The notes below the pieces were generated by a model that saw nothing but the letters and a program-made list of their open reading frames with translations, did no database searches and was not told where the DNA came from. From the NCBI GenBank assembly GCA_963777915.1, contig CAVZSH010000009.1, positions 103,786-167,785 of the forward strand: a DNA stretch of 64,000 nucleotides. The letters run 5' to 3'. This DNA comes from CAVUPF01 sp963777915. GTDB taxonomy: Bacteria > Actinomycetota > Thermoleophilia > Solirubrobacterales > 70-9. The position numbers and the translations under genes are program-made. Below are positions 1 to 8,370 of this stretch, piece by piece; the stretch's first letter is position 1; each line of letters begins with the position of its first letter.

Positions 1-431
1 TTCAACGCAACTTGCGGCGCCACCGGGTAGACGCGGCTGGTCGAGAGGAAGACGACGAAGGCCCCATCACGGCGGGCCAGCTCGAGGCAGTTGTAGGCCC
101 CGGTGAGGTTGGTGTGGACGAGGTAGCCCGTGTCACCGTCAACTCCGCTCATGACTGACGGCTCCGCCGAGCACTCGATGATCGCCGAGATCGCCGGCAG
201 GGCTTGCAGGTCCTCTGGGTTGCGCACGTCGCCGCGGATGAACTCCACGCGCGCCTCCTCCAGCCGCGGCAGGTTCAACTCCGAACCTCGCCGGTAGAGG
301 TTGTCGAACGCCAGCACCTCCCAATCGGGATGCCTGCCAGCCAGCGAGACTGCCAGGTTCGAGCCGACGAATCCAGCCCCCCCGGTGATCAACAAGCGAT
401 CCGTCACTCCCGGTGACGCTACCGCACGCAT
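1..431 (-). CDS. NAD-dependent epimerase/dehydratase, 3' end beyond window
   Basis: Extended short-chain dehydrogenase that would rearrange or dehydrate a nucleotide-activated sugar in the cytoplasm. Visible are the Rossmann glycine motif ITGGAGFVGSN close to the N-terminus, an acidic residue after beta-2 (AFDNLYRRG), the GDVRN segment and STSRVYP just before the window edge, where family members carry the catalytic Ser. The YxxxK motif lies outside the window. The STSRVY wording resembles CDP-paratose/tyvelose 2-epimerase relatives, but substrate cannot be fixed. ATG at 429-431 and GTG at 405-407 are both possible in-frame starts. It is divergent from the asparagine-synthetase-like gene, 98 bp away. 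Confidence 0.85.
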   Translation of the reverse strand, partial: MRAVASPGVTDRLLITGGAGFVGSNLAVSLAGRHPDWEVLAFDNLYRRGSELNLPRLEEARVEFIRGDVRNPEDLQALPAISAIIECSAEPSVMSGVDGDTGYLVHTNLTGAYNCLELARRDGAFVVFLSTSRVYPVAPQVAL

Positions 432-529
432 GCCTCGACGAGCCAAGCCCCCAGAAATCTTGGCAGTCATATCCTGCACCGGTGCCGGAGTTGGTGAATA
501 GGGGTGCAGCGCTTGGCCGGAGGCCAGCG

Positions 530-2149
530 GTGTGCGGCGCCCTGGGAAATTACGACCGCGGCCATGTTCAGCGCCTCGCGGCTGCTCTCGGAAAGCAGCC
601 GCATTTCGTCCACGAGGACGAGACATCGATGCTGATACTCGACCGGGAGCCGCTTCGGTGGAAAGGGCCAAAAGAGTGCGGCCTCGGCTGGATCGAGGGC
701 GATCTGTGGCGCGGCGGGGCGTCTGACTGGCGCCATGCGGCGCAGCTCGGAGCCTGCGGGGTGGTGATCGACGGACGGCGGCGGTTCGTCCACTCGGCGG
801 TCAACGGGCTCGCTCCCATCTACTGGATCGACCGCGGTGGCGCGACTTACTTCGCCTCACGGATCGATCCACTCGTCCAGGCTTCGCCTGAGCCGCTCTC
901 AGTCGATTGGGACGCCTGGGCCTCGATCATTGCGCTCCGCTACCCGCTCGGTGAGCGCACGCCGTTCGCCGAGATCCGGCGCCTCGGCCCGTTTTCGACC
1001 CTGCGCAGGAGCTTCGGTCGTGGCCGCAGCCACGCGCCTGCCTGGCCCTGGGCCGAGATTGATCCTGGAACCGACCTCGAGGGCGCTGCCGACGGAGTGG
1101 TCGCCGGGCTGCTGGAGACGCTCACGCCACTGGATGGGGACGTCGTCTGCCCGCTCAGCGGCGGCAAGGACTCCCGGCTCCTGCTCTGCGCACTCGGCAA
1201 GCTCGGCGGCGCCTCGGTCGCCGTCACCGTTAGCGACGACGAGGGAGGCTCCTTCGAGGAGGACCTGGCGGCCCCGGTCGCGGCCGCGCTCGGTATTCCC
1301 CACGAGCAGCTGGGAGCCGGCCCCGACACCTACCCGGAGGACTGGGAGGAGCGGGCACGCCGGGTCGAGTACCAGTTCGTCGACCACGCCTGGCTGGTGC
1401 CGCTGGCCCGGCGCCTGGAGGGCGTCAACTCCCCCGCCACAGACGGTTACGCGATGGACATCCTGCTTCAGTCGGACACTCACTTCTACTCTCCGGAGAC
1501 CCTCGAACACCACCCCGGCCGTCAAGCCGGACGAGAGATGTTCGACAGCCTTCGCCGCTACGGCAGGGCCTACCTGGCTCTTACGGAGACCTTCCACGAG
1601 CCGATCGTGGCTTGCGCCCGCGAGCAGTTCCTCGCCTCCTCGAAGCCGTTCGAAGGACACCCCTCTCAGGCCGTCCTCTCGTTCTACGCGACACGGACGG
1701 TCCGGGGCGTCTCGACTTATCCAACCGGGTTGCTCGGCGAGGGAGCGCAGATACTCACCCCCGCCGCTTGCGACCGAGTCGCAACCGCCGCCCTCTCCAC
1801 CACCTCCGCGGTCAAGCGCGACAACAGCATGTTCAGAGCGGCCTTCGATCGCCTCGCCCCGCAGGTGGGGCGGCTGCCCTCGACCGCAACGGAGACGCGG
1901 TCCGCGCCGCACCTGGCACGCCGCTGGCGCTCCGACCCAGCTGTCGAGATGCACCGCCGATCGATCGGCGACGGTCCGCTCGCACCCTACGTCTCCTCCG
2001 ACCTCACGGCCTGGCTGGCGACGCCGGCGCGGGATGAGCTGTCCGGAGACCTGCGCCTGGGCATGGAGACGGTGAGCCTCTTCCATGCCTGGTGGCGCCG
2101 CTACCGAGATCGGCTGCGAGAGGTCGACGGCAGGGACCTCTACGGCTAG
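530..2149 (+). CDS. Asparagine-synthetase-like protein (class II amidotransferase + PP-loop domain)
   Basis: About 539 residues. The open frame extends upstream to 413, but GTG at 530 is the better start: it has a GGAGG ribosome site at 519-523 with 6-nt spacing and gives M-C-G-A-L-G, placing the catalytic Cys of class II (Ntn) glutamine amidotransferases at position 2. The C-terminal half has the PP-loop ATP-pyrophosphatase motif SGGKDS at about residues 210-215. Such proteins amidate a carboxylate with ammonia from glutamine. Homologues in polysaccharide or secondary-metabolite loci modify substrates other than free aspartate. Neighbours here are an epimerase and a glycosyltransferase, so a glycan-related substrate is plausible inference only. 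Confidence 0.85.
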   Translation: MCGALGNYDRGHVQRLAAALGKQPHFVHEDETSMLILDREPLRWKGPKECGLGWIEGDLWRGGASDWRHAAQLGACGVVIDGRRRFVHSAVNGLAPIYWIDRGGATYFASRIDPLVQASPEPLSVDWDAWASIIALRYPLGERTPFAEIRRLGPFSTLRRSFGRGRSHAPAWPWAEIDPGTDLEGAADGVVAGLLETLTPLDGDVVCPLSGGKDSRLLLCALGKLGGASVAVTVSDDEGGSFEEDLAAPVAAALGIPHEQLGAGPDTYPEDWEERARRVEYQFVDHAWLVPLARRLEGVNSPATDGYAMDILLQSDTHFYSPETLEHHPGRQAGREMFDSLRRYGRAYLALTETFHEPIVACAREQFLASSKPFEGHPSQAVLSFYATRTVRGVSTYPTGLLGEGAQILTPAACDRVATAALSTTSAVKRDNSMFRAAFDRLAPQVGRLPSTATETRSAPHLARRWRSDPAVEMHRRSIGDGPLAPYVSSDLTAWLATPARDELSGDLRLGMETVSLFHAWWRRYRDRLREVDGRDLYG

Positions 2150-2155
2150 GCGGGC

Positions 2156-3358
2156 TCATCGGCGACGGCGAGCCTGGCGGATCATCCGCCCCACGGCGCG
2201 GAGAGGAGCTGTCAGACGCCAGGTAAATGTGGTCTCGTAAGCATGCACGGTCGCGGCAACCGCCTCGATCCGGCCGGCTTCTGCCCTCCGCACACTGTCA
2301 AGGGCCTCTCTCTTCTCCCGCTCGGACTCCATGAGCAGGCCGCGCAGGTGCGCGTTCTCGTGGCTGAAAGCTTGAACGTCGACGCGAGCGCGCCACTCGA
2401 GACGAACTAGCCGTGCCATCTCCTGAAGTGGATCGTGAGGACGCCGGGTCGGAGGCGCCAGTCGCTCGAACAGCTCGAGCAGTTGCTGAGCATGGACGCC
2501 CGCCCGGTGGTGAGCGATCACGAGGTCGTGGTTGACCGGACCCATCGACGCGCTGTACTGCCGCAGGTCCTCGCTGAGCCGCGCGGGGTCGATGATGACA
2601 CGGCCGCTTCGACCGCCGAGGCCGTCCGCCTCGATCGCGGGATAGGACTCAGCGGTGATCCAGCCGTCGCCTCCGTTCCAGTCATAGACGTAGGCGGCAC
2701 GGCCACATGCCATGGCCTCAAGAATCGAGCGTCCATAGCCGATGACGATGTCTGCGTCGAACAGGGCCGGGCGCGGATCGGCCGCGTGGCCGGCGGTCCC
2801 ACCGAGCCGTGTCAACTCGAGTCCGGCATCGGCACAGGCGGACTCCAGCATCGCGAGGCGGTCGCCATTAGGGGTGTTGCTGAGCATCAGCGCCCGGCGG
2901 GGCGTGTCGGGAAGCGACCCACGCGCTACGAACCGCTCGGTGTCGATCGGCTGGGACAGGCGCACGACCTCCACGTCGACCGCAAACCGGCGCAGGCGCC
3001 TGGCGATCCTCTCGTTGAGCGCCACGGCGAGGCCGATAGTCCCGTCGAGCTGAGGCGGCGCCTGGAGATCGAAGGTTTCGCTATGGGCGACGAAGAGCTG
3101 CGGAACGCCCGGGCAGCCATCGGCGATCTGAAAGGAGACACCTGGGTCTTGGACCAGCGCCGCATCGCAATCCTCGGGCAGCTCCGCCTCACCGACGACG
3201 GTGAGCCCTCGGTCGAGAGCAACCGCCACGCCGCCGCCTGGCTCGGGGGTATAGACGACCACCTCGTGGCCGAGGCGGTCGAGTTGCTCGGCGACGGTCA
3301 GGAGATAGGACTCGCTTCCCCCCAGCCCGAGATGATTGGTAGCCAGCAGAAGCTTCAT
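2156..3358 (-). CDS. Glycosyltransferase, GT4-like with C-terminal coiled region
   Basis: 400 residues. The N-terminus LLLATNHLGLGGSES is the usual start of a GT-B fold family 4 transferase, followed by a Rossmann-like donor half containing a DIVIGYGRSILEAMACG stretch, the expected position of the acidic/EAMA nucleotide-sugar motif. The last 70 residues are rich in Glu/Arg heptads and end in TFTWRLTAPLRAVG, a tail common in membrane-associated polysaccharide glycosyltransferases. It probably transfers a sugar from a nucleotide donor to a cell-surface glycan. It converges with the asparagine-synthetase-like gene (6-bp gap), and its ATG start is supported by the conserved N-terminus. Confidence 0.85.
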   Translation of the reverse strand: MKLLLATNHLGLGGSESYLLTVAEQLDRLGHEVVVYTPEPGGGVAVALDRGLTVVGEAELPEDCDAALVQDPGVSFQIADGCPGVPQLFVAHSETFDLQAPPQLDGTIGLAVALNERIARRLRRFAVDVEVVRLSQPIDTERFVARGSLPDTPRRALMLSNTPNGDRLAMLESACADAGLELTRLGGTAGHAADPRPALFDADIVIGYGRSILEAMACGRAAYVYDWNGGDGWITAESYPAIEADGLGGRSGRVIIDPARLSEDLRQYSASMGPVNHDLVIAHHRAGVHAQQLLELFERLAPPTRRPHDPLQEMARLVRLEWRARVDVQAFSHENAHLRGLLMESEREKREALDSVRRAEAGRIEAVAATVHAYETTFTWRLTAPLRAVGRMIRQARRRR

Positions 3359-3388
3359 GAGGCGAGCTTACGGCGCTGATTGCAATGA

Positions 3389-4057
3389 ATGCATGTAGAC
3401 ATCGCTCAATTAGCAGGCAGAAAGCCAGAGCAGCCCGACGATGAACGTGGACTGGCCACCCGAGCCCCACCACCCAACCGCCCGTCGGGAGAGATCCACG
3501 TCTGGCGCGCTGAGCCGGACCGACCGGGCTGGCCCTCACATGAGCTGCTCCCACCCGCGGAGAGCGAACACGCCGAGGGAATGCGGCGGCCCCCCTCCCG
3601 CAACCGCTGGGTCGCCTCGCGCTGGGCGTCGTAGCGTGCTCGGCCGCTATCTGGAGGGAGAATCCGAAAGCGATCGCGGCATGCCGACGCTCGGCGACCA
3701 CACCGCCACCCTGAGCTTCAACCTCAGCCACTTCGGCGCCCTGGCCCTGATCGCGGTGACGGAGGGGCGCGAAGTCGGGGTCGACATCGAGGAGATCGAC
3801 TCCGGGCGGGACGCCATCGCGCTTGCGGAGCGCGGGCTCGACCCCGCCGCGCCGGCCGAGACCCAGGCGACTGCCTTCCACGAAGCGTGGGCCCGGCAGG
3901 AGGCGGTCGTTAAGTGCCTGGACAGCGGCCTCGGCGCCCCACTTCGCATCGCCCGTCGCCTATCGGCCCTCGAGCCCGGCCCGGCCACGCCGCCGCGCTC
4001 GCCGTCGCCGGGCGCGATGCACTGCTCTGCCGGTGCTTCTCCCTCAGCTCGACCTGA
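3389..4057 (+). pseudogene. 4'-phosphopantetheinyl transferase (Sfp type), two frameshifts
   Basis: The protein is readable only across three frame segments. N-terminal part (GEIHVWRAEPDRPGW to WVASRWA) ends at about 3630. The middle part (SVLGRYLEGE, then LSFNLSHFGALALIAV, GVDIEEID and FHEAWARQEAVVKCL) carries the Mg-binding GVDIE and WxxxEAxxK motifs. The C-terminal part (GHAAALAVAGRDALL to stop at 4055) is back in the first frame. Net length is about 222 codons, normal for Sfp-type enzymes, which prime acyl or peptidyl carrier proteins with the CoA phosphopantetheine arm. The second break is restored by one extra C in the CCC run near 3980, as expected of a sequencing deletion. Genuine decay is not excluded. 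The start is uncertain. Confidence 0.75.
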
Positions 4058-4069
4058 GCGCGCGCGGAC

Positions 4070-4579
4070 TCAAGCGGCTTCTGGGGCCTCGTCCTCTCCG
4101 CCATGACGCCGCCCAGCGGCTATCGCCAGGGTCGAGCCCGTCACGCCCGCCGCAAGCGCCGCCAGGGCCCACCCCGGTCCGGTCTCCCCGGTGCCCAGCA
4201 TGGCGTCCACCGAGGGGCTCCCTGGGCCTCCGTCGACCAGGGCGAGCAGGCCTGCGATCAGCGTCAGGTTGAACTCATAGCCGCCTTTGGACGCCCAGAG
4301 GCCGTTCTTCAGATGCACCGTTCGGATCGCGGTGATCATCGTCGCGATCAGCGTCGCGGCGGCGGCGGGCGTGAAGGCCCCGGCCACGATCATCGCCCCG
4401 CCGATCGTCTCCGAGGCGCTGGCCGCGATCGCGTTCCGTCGTCCGGGGCGCATGCCGAGGGACTCCATCATCCCGCTGGTACCGTCGAGGCCGGGGCCAC
4501 CGAACCAGCCAAACCACTTCTGCGTACCGTGTCCGACGAACAGCCCGCCGATCACGATCCTCGCGATGAGAACGTCCAA
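4070..4579 (-). CDS. DoxX family membrane protein
   Basis: 169 residues with about four hydrophobic helices. The opening LIARIVIGGLFVGHGTQKWFGWFGG is characteristic of the DoxX family, including the GHGxQKLFGxFGG segment. DoxX proteins are small inner-membrane proteins linked to thiol/redox stress and quinone-associated functions; the exact reaction is unknown. It lies 56 bp downstream of the MarR regulator on the same strand, so the two may form an operon controlled from the same operator as the divergent exporter. Confidence 0.85.
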   Translation of the reverse strand: MDVLIARIVIGGLFVGHGTQKWFGWFGGPGLDGTSGMMESLGMRPGRRNAIAASASETIGGAMIVAGAFTPAAAATLIATMITAIRTVHLKNGLWASKGGYEFNLTLIAGLLALVDGGPGSPSVDAMLGTGETGPGWALAALAAGVTGSTLAIAAGRRHGGEDEAPEAA

Positions 4580-4635
4580 GCTTCATCTCAGATCCTCCAG
4601 GGTGGGCTTCAACATTGCTGACAAGACGCACATGC

Positions 4636-5112
4636 TCACTCCGCCGCCGGGCGGGCGGCGAGCTCGACGGCGCACTCCGGCAGCTGGCCGTCCAGCGCGG
4701 TGTCGAGAAGATCGTTGAGGGCGTCGCGCTGCCCGGCGTTAAGGGCACTGAGTACGTCGTCCTCGATCGCGTCCAGAACCCGCCCCACCTGCTCCAGGGC
4801 ACGCTCTCCGGCGGGCGCTATCTCGACGATGTGGCGGCGGCGGTCAGCCTGGTCGCGGCGCCGTGTGGCAAGGCCGGCGTCCTCGAGCTCGTTGAGCAGC
4901 AGCACCACGTTGCTCGGGTCGATCGAGAGCGCCTCGGCCATCGCCTGTTGCGGAGCGGGCCCGTGGTCGCGCAGGTAGCTGAGAGCTACGAGCTGGCGCT
5001 GGCGTAAGCCCAGTGGGGCCAGCTCGGCCTCGAAGCGGTGGTTGATCGCCCGCGCCAAATGGGCGATCAGAACGGTCGACCTTGCCGAGGTGGCCTTGGC
5101 CTGGGTGACCAT
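4636..5112 (-). CDS. MarR family transcriptional regulator
   Basis: 158 residues with a winged helix-turn-helix of MarR type: recognition region QQAMAEALSIDPSNVVLLLNELEDAGLATRRRDQADRRRHIVEI, including the conserved wing DxRRxxVxL pattern. MarR proteins are dimeric repressors released by small phenolic or oxidant ligands. The gene is divergent from a DHA2-type MFS exporter with only a short intergenic region holding an inverted repeat, the classical arrangement of a repressor controlling itself and an efflux pump. DoxX follows downstream on the same strand. Confidence 0.92.
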   Translation of the reverse strand: MVTQAKATSARSTVLIAHLARAINHRFEAELAPLGLRQRQLVALSYLRDHGPAPQQAMAEALSIDPSNVVLLLNELEDAGLATRRRDQADRRRHIVEIAPAGERALEQVGRVLDAIEDDVLSALNAGQRDALNDLLDTALDGQLPECAVELAARPAAE

Positions 5113-5121
5113 AATGTGAAT

Positions 5122-5148
5122 TGTAGCCTAGGGATGATCCTTGCTACA
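5122..5148. promoter_or_regulatory. Inverted repeat, probable MarR operator
   Basis: TGTAGC at 5122-5127 and GCTACA at 5143-5148 form a perfect 6-bp inverted repeat with a 15-nt spacer, in the short region between the divergent MarR start (5112) and the exporter. An offset, imperfect dyad (AGGGATGATCCTT) lies between the arms. Size and position match MarR-family operators. Binding by this MarR is inference. Confidence 0.6.
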
Positions 5149-5209
5149 TTGACGATTCCTGACCGATTCCGCGACAACCGTCAGCGACCGCCGTCGCTGG
5201 ATCGCGCTG

Positions 5210-6652
5210 GTGATCCTCTGCTTGGGCCAGCTGATGATCGTGCTGGACGCGACGATCGTCAACGTCGCCCTCCCCTCGATCCAGGGCGACCTGCATTTCA
5301 CCCAGGCCAACCTGACCTGGGTGATCAATGCCTACCTGATCGCCTTCGGCAGCTTCCTGCTGCTGGCCGGGCGGCTGGGGGACCTGGTCGGTCGCAAGAA
5401 GGTCTTCCTCAGCGGCCTGGCGCTGTTCACCACAGCCTCGGCGCTCTGCGGCGTTTCCGACAGCCAGACGCTGCTGATCAGCGCCCGCTTCGTCCAGGGA
5501 ATCGGCGGCGCGGTCGCCTCCTCGGTGATCATCGCGATCATCATCACCGAGTTCCCGACAGCCCGCGAGCAGGCAAAAGCGCTGGGCGTGTTCGCCTTCG
5601 TCGCCTCGGGGGGCGGGTCGATTGGGCTGCTCGCCGGCGGCGTCCTCACCCACGCGATCAACTGGCACTGGATCTTCTTCATCAACGTCCCGATCGGCGT
5701 AGCCGCGATCGCGCTCGGCATCGTCTTGGTCGAGGAGAATGAGGGCGCCGGCCTGCGCCAGGGCGTCGACGTGCTCGGCTCGGTGCTGATCACGGCCGCG
5801 ATGATGCTCGGCGTCTACACGATCGTCGAGACCGACAGCTACGGCTGGGGCTCGCCACGGACGCTGGGCTTCGGCGCGGTCGCGCTGGCGATGATCGGTG
5901 CCTTCGGTGCCTATGAGGGACGGATCCGCAATCCGATCATGCCGCTGCGGGTGCTGCGCTCGCGCAGCCTCACCGGGGCCAATCTCGTCCGCGGCTTCCT
6001 GGTGATCGGGATGTTCTCCTCGTTCTTCCTCGGCGCCCTCTACCTCGAGCACGTCCTCGGCTACAGCTCAATCGACACCGGGTTAGCTTTCCTGCCGATG
6101 ACGCTCAGCATCGGAGTTCTGTCGGTCGGGGTGACGCCGCATCTGCTCAGCCGCTTCGGCGCCAAGAGGACGCTGATCCCGGGCCTGGTGATGGCCCTTG
6201 CCGGCCTCCTCATCTTCGCCCGCGTCCCGATCCACGCCGACTACTGGACCGAACTCTTCCCCGCCTTCCTTCTGATCGGCCTCGGCGCCGGCACCTCCTT
6301 CATGCCGCTAATCACCCTCGCGATGTCGGAGGTGCCGAAGCCCGATGCCGGCCTCGCCTCGGGCCTCGTCAACGTCTCCCAGCAGATGGCCGCGGCGGTC
6401 GGCGTCGCGGTGCTCGGCACCCTCGCGGCGAGTCGGACCAACGAACTCCTTGCCGCCGGGCACTCCCCCGCCGGCGCGCTGACCAGTGGCTACCGCTTCG
6501 CGTTCCTGATCGCCGCCGCCTGCGTCGCGGTCGGCATCGCGCTCGCCGCCGGCGTCCTGCGCTCTCCGGCTCCGGGTGGCGAAGAGACCACTGCCCCTAG
6601 CACCGAGGAACTCCGCATCCGCGAGGGCCTGCTCGCCGACGAGCTGCTCTGA
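5210..6652 (+). CDS. MFS multidrug exporter, DHA2 (EmrB/QacA) family, 14 TM
   Basis: At least 480 residues with the DHA2 signatures LDATIVNVALPSIQ in helix 1, GRLGDLVGRKKVFLSG (motif A between helices 2 and 3) and about 14 hydrophobic segments. It is a proton-driven drug/metabolite exporter. GTG 5210 is the first standard start in frame, but protein-like sequence (DRRRWIALVILCLG) continues upstream to a CTG at 5159 just after an in-frame TGA at 5150, so the true start may be that CTG or an upstream indel may hide it. The last 30 residues are a soluble acidic tail. Probably repressed by the adjacent MarR. Confidence 0.92.
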   Translation: MILCLGQLMIVLDATIVNVALPSIQGDLHFTQANLTWVINAYLIAFGSFLLLAGRLGDLVGRKKVFLSGLALFTTASALCGVSDSQTLLISARFVQGIGGAVASSVIIAIIITEFPTAREQAKALGVFAFVASGGGSIGLLAGGVLTHAINWHWIFFINVPIGVAAIALGIVLVEENEGAGLRQGVDVLGSVLITAAMMLGVYTIVETDSYGWGSPRTLGFGAVALAMIGAFGAYEGRIRNPIMPLRVLRSRSLTGANLVRGFLVIGMFSSFFLGALYLEHVLGYSSIDTGLAFLPMTLSIGVLSVGVTPHLLSRFGAKRTLIPGLVMALAGLLIFARVPIHADYWTELFPAFLLIGLGAGTSFMPLITLAMSEVPKPDAGLASGLVNVSQQMAAAVGVAVLGTLAASRTNELLAAGHSPAGALTSGYRFAFLIAAACVAVGIALAAGVLRSPAPGGEETTAPSTEELRIREGLLADELL

Positions 6653-6688
6653 GGCCCGACCCAGCGCTCTGTCACCGAGCGGCTCCGC

Positions 6689-7807
6689 CTACCTGCGCGC
6701 GGTTGACCTCGTGATCGCGACGAAGGCATGCCAGGCGGGCTTGGGGCGGAAGCCCGGGCCGCCATGGAAGAGGCCGACCGAGTCACAGAAGTCGCAGGAA
6801 TCGGGAAGGTCCTTCCAGGAGAACCAGTAGACCTGCTGGAGGTCGAGGCGGCGCTGGTTGGTGATCAAGTATTTGTAGGCGCCGCGCAACTCGCGGACCT
6901 GGCCCTGGATCCCCTGCTCGAAGGCGTCCTTGAGATAATCGTTCTGGGAGCCCCAGCCCATCTCGGTGATGTAGAGAGGGATGCGATCGTGGTTTTTGAC
7001 CATCACCTCGTGGACGCCTTCGACCAGCCCTTCCAGGACTTCGGTGTCGGCCGCGTAGGGGTGCAGGGCAACGCCGTCGAAATCGGCCTTGATCCCCGGC
7101 ACGCGGTAGAGGGCGCTGAGGAACTTGGCTGCCGGCATGCCTCGCGCCCCATTTGCGGTCGGCTTGCCGAAGAGGCCGGAGAGGATCACCTTCGCCTGCG
7201 GGTCGGCTTCTTTGATCGCCTTGGCGGAGATCTCGACAAGCTTCGCGTAGCGGAGCGGGGAGACCGGGTAGGCGAAGTAGAAGAAGTTGACCTCGTTCCA
7301 GATCTGCCAGGCCCGGATCGGGGTCGGGTTGGGGATCGCCGGTTCGTAGTCGATGCCCTCGTGGGAGTGTTCGGCCCAGAATTCGCCTCCCGGCCCGTAG
7401 CGCCTGACCGCGGCCTGAAGGAAGGCGGCCCACGCCTTGCGCTGGCGGGTGGTCTCGATCGGGAACGTGGTCCACTTGGGAGTCAGCCAACGCGGGGTGG
7501 AGTAGAGGAAGGGGAGGACCCGCAGGCCGGTGCGTGCCGCGACGGCGACGGTGCGGTCGAGGCCGCCCCAGTCATAGCCACCGCCGGCAGTGGGCTGGAT
7601 CGCCGCCCAGGAGACCGGCACCCGCACGCTTTCGATCCCGCCGGCCTTCATCCGCTTGGCGTCGGCGGCGCTCAGTTCGTTCTGCGGCACGATCCCGAAG
7701 AAGCCAGGCGGCACGCCGGCCGGCGCCCGGCTCGTCGCCGCCGCCGTCGCGACCGTCGCCGCCGCAAGGCAGGCGAGGAGTAGGGCGGCTGACAGTGCTC
7801 GCTTCAC
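6689..7807 (-). CDS. Secreted glycoside hydrolase, clan GH-A (TIM barrel) type
   Basis: About 372 residues. GTG at 7805-7807 places a signal peptide (KRALSAALLLACLAAATVA, Ala-rich cleavage region) directly at the N-terminus; a longer frame begins at 7861. The mature part has the clan A motifs: acid/base Glu in QIWNEVN and nucleophile Glu in YITEMGWGS, plus DFDGVALHPYA. These are seen in GH5/GH39/GH53-like barrels; the exact family and substrate cannot be read. It is convergent with the MFS gene. It probably acts outside the cell on plant or microbial polysaccharide. Confidence 0.8.
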   Translation of the reverse strand: MKRALSAALLLACLAAATVATAAATSRAPAGVPPGFFGIVPQNELSAADAKRMKAGGIESVRVPVSWAAIQPTAGGGYDWGGLDRTVAVAARTGLRVLPFLYSTPRWLTPKWTTFPIETTRQRKAWAAFLQAAVRRYGPGGEFWAEHSHEGIDYEPAIPNPTPIRAWQIWNEVNFFYFAYPVSPLRYAKLVEISAKAIKEADPQAKVILSGLFGKPTANGARGMPAAKFLSALYRVPGIKADFDGVALHPYAADTEVLEGLVEGVHEVMVKNHDRIPLYITEMGWGSQNDYLKDAFEQGIQGQVRELRGAYKYLITNQRRLDLQQVYWFSWKDLPDSCDFCDSVGLFHGGPGFRPKPAWHAFVAITRSTARR

Positions 7808-7890
7808 CAAGCGGGGAACGGTAGCTGGCCCATCACCCTGCAACACCGCGGCGCAGCGCATGTAGCGACGGCATTGAGCGCCCCCTCGCT

Positions 7891-8364
7891 TCAGTAGGTC
7901 CCGCCCAGCTTGCGGTGATCCCAGGTCGCCGTGCGCAGCGCCTTGAAGCGGATCGCCACCCGCTTCGGAGCCTGCGCCTCCAGCGCCGCCTTCGCGTCGC
8001 CCTGCACCGTGGAGATCCCCTCCGCATAGCGCAGCGTCAGCTCCTCGGCGAAGCCGATCACCGCCTCGAAGTCGCGGTGGATCTCCGCCTCGGCCTCGAT
8101 CATCGCTCCGCGCAGCTCGCCGTACTCGTGCCCGCTCTCGACCAAGACCGTCGCCCGCGGGTCACGTTCCAGGTTGCGCACCTTCTGCGACTTGGCGTAG
8201 GTCCACACCCATACCTCGCCCAGGCGCGGCACGAACCACATCGGCATCGAGTGCGGCCAGCCGCGCGGCCCGAGGCTGGAGATGACCGCGACCCGCTCCC
8301 CCTCGAGCAGCTCCTCCAGCTCCGCCTCGCTCAACCTGATCTGCCCACGGCGGCTCATCTTCAT
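7891..8364 (-). CDS. PPOX-class (pyridoxamine 5'-phosphate oxidase-like) flavin/F420 protein
   Basis: 157 residues. The split-barrel fold is indicated by AVISSLGPRGWPHSMPMWFV, KSQKVRNLERDPRATVLVES and a closing RIAFKALRTATWDHRKL-like strand (here RVAIRFKALRTATWDHRKL). This subfamily in Actinobacteria usually binds F420 or FMN and carries out unspecified redox steps (TIGR03618-like). It follows the GH78-type gene on the same strand with a 6-nt gap, though no functional link is evident. Start ATG 8364 is directly followed by a second Met (residue 3). Confidence 0.8.
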   Translation of the reverse strand: MKMSRRGQIRLSEAELEELLEGERVAVISSLGPRGWPHSMPMWFVPRLGEVWVWTYAKSQKVRNLERDPRATVLVESGHEYGELRGAMIEAEAEIHRDFEAVIGFAEELTLRYAEGISTVQGDAKAALEAQAPKRVAIRFKALRTATWDHRKLGGTY

Positions 8365-8370
8365 CCGACT

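Noticed and set aside
837..2086. Long open frames in both directions over the asparagine-synthetase-like gene
   Set aside because: High GC removes stop codons; the translations are Arg/Ser/Pro-rich and show no domain, while the 530-2149 frame has amidotransferase and PP-loop motifs.
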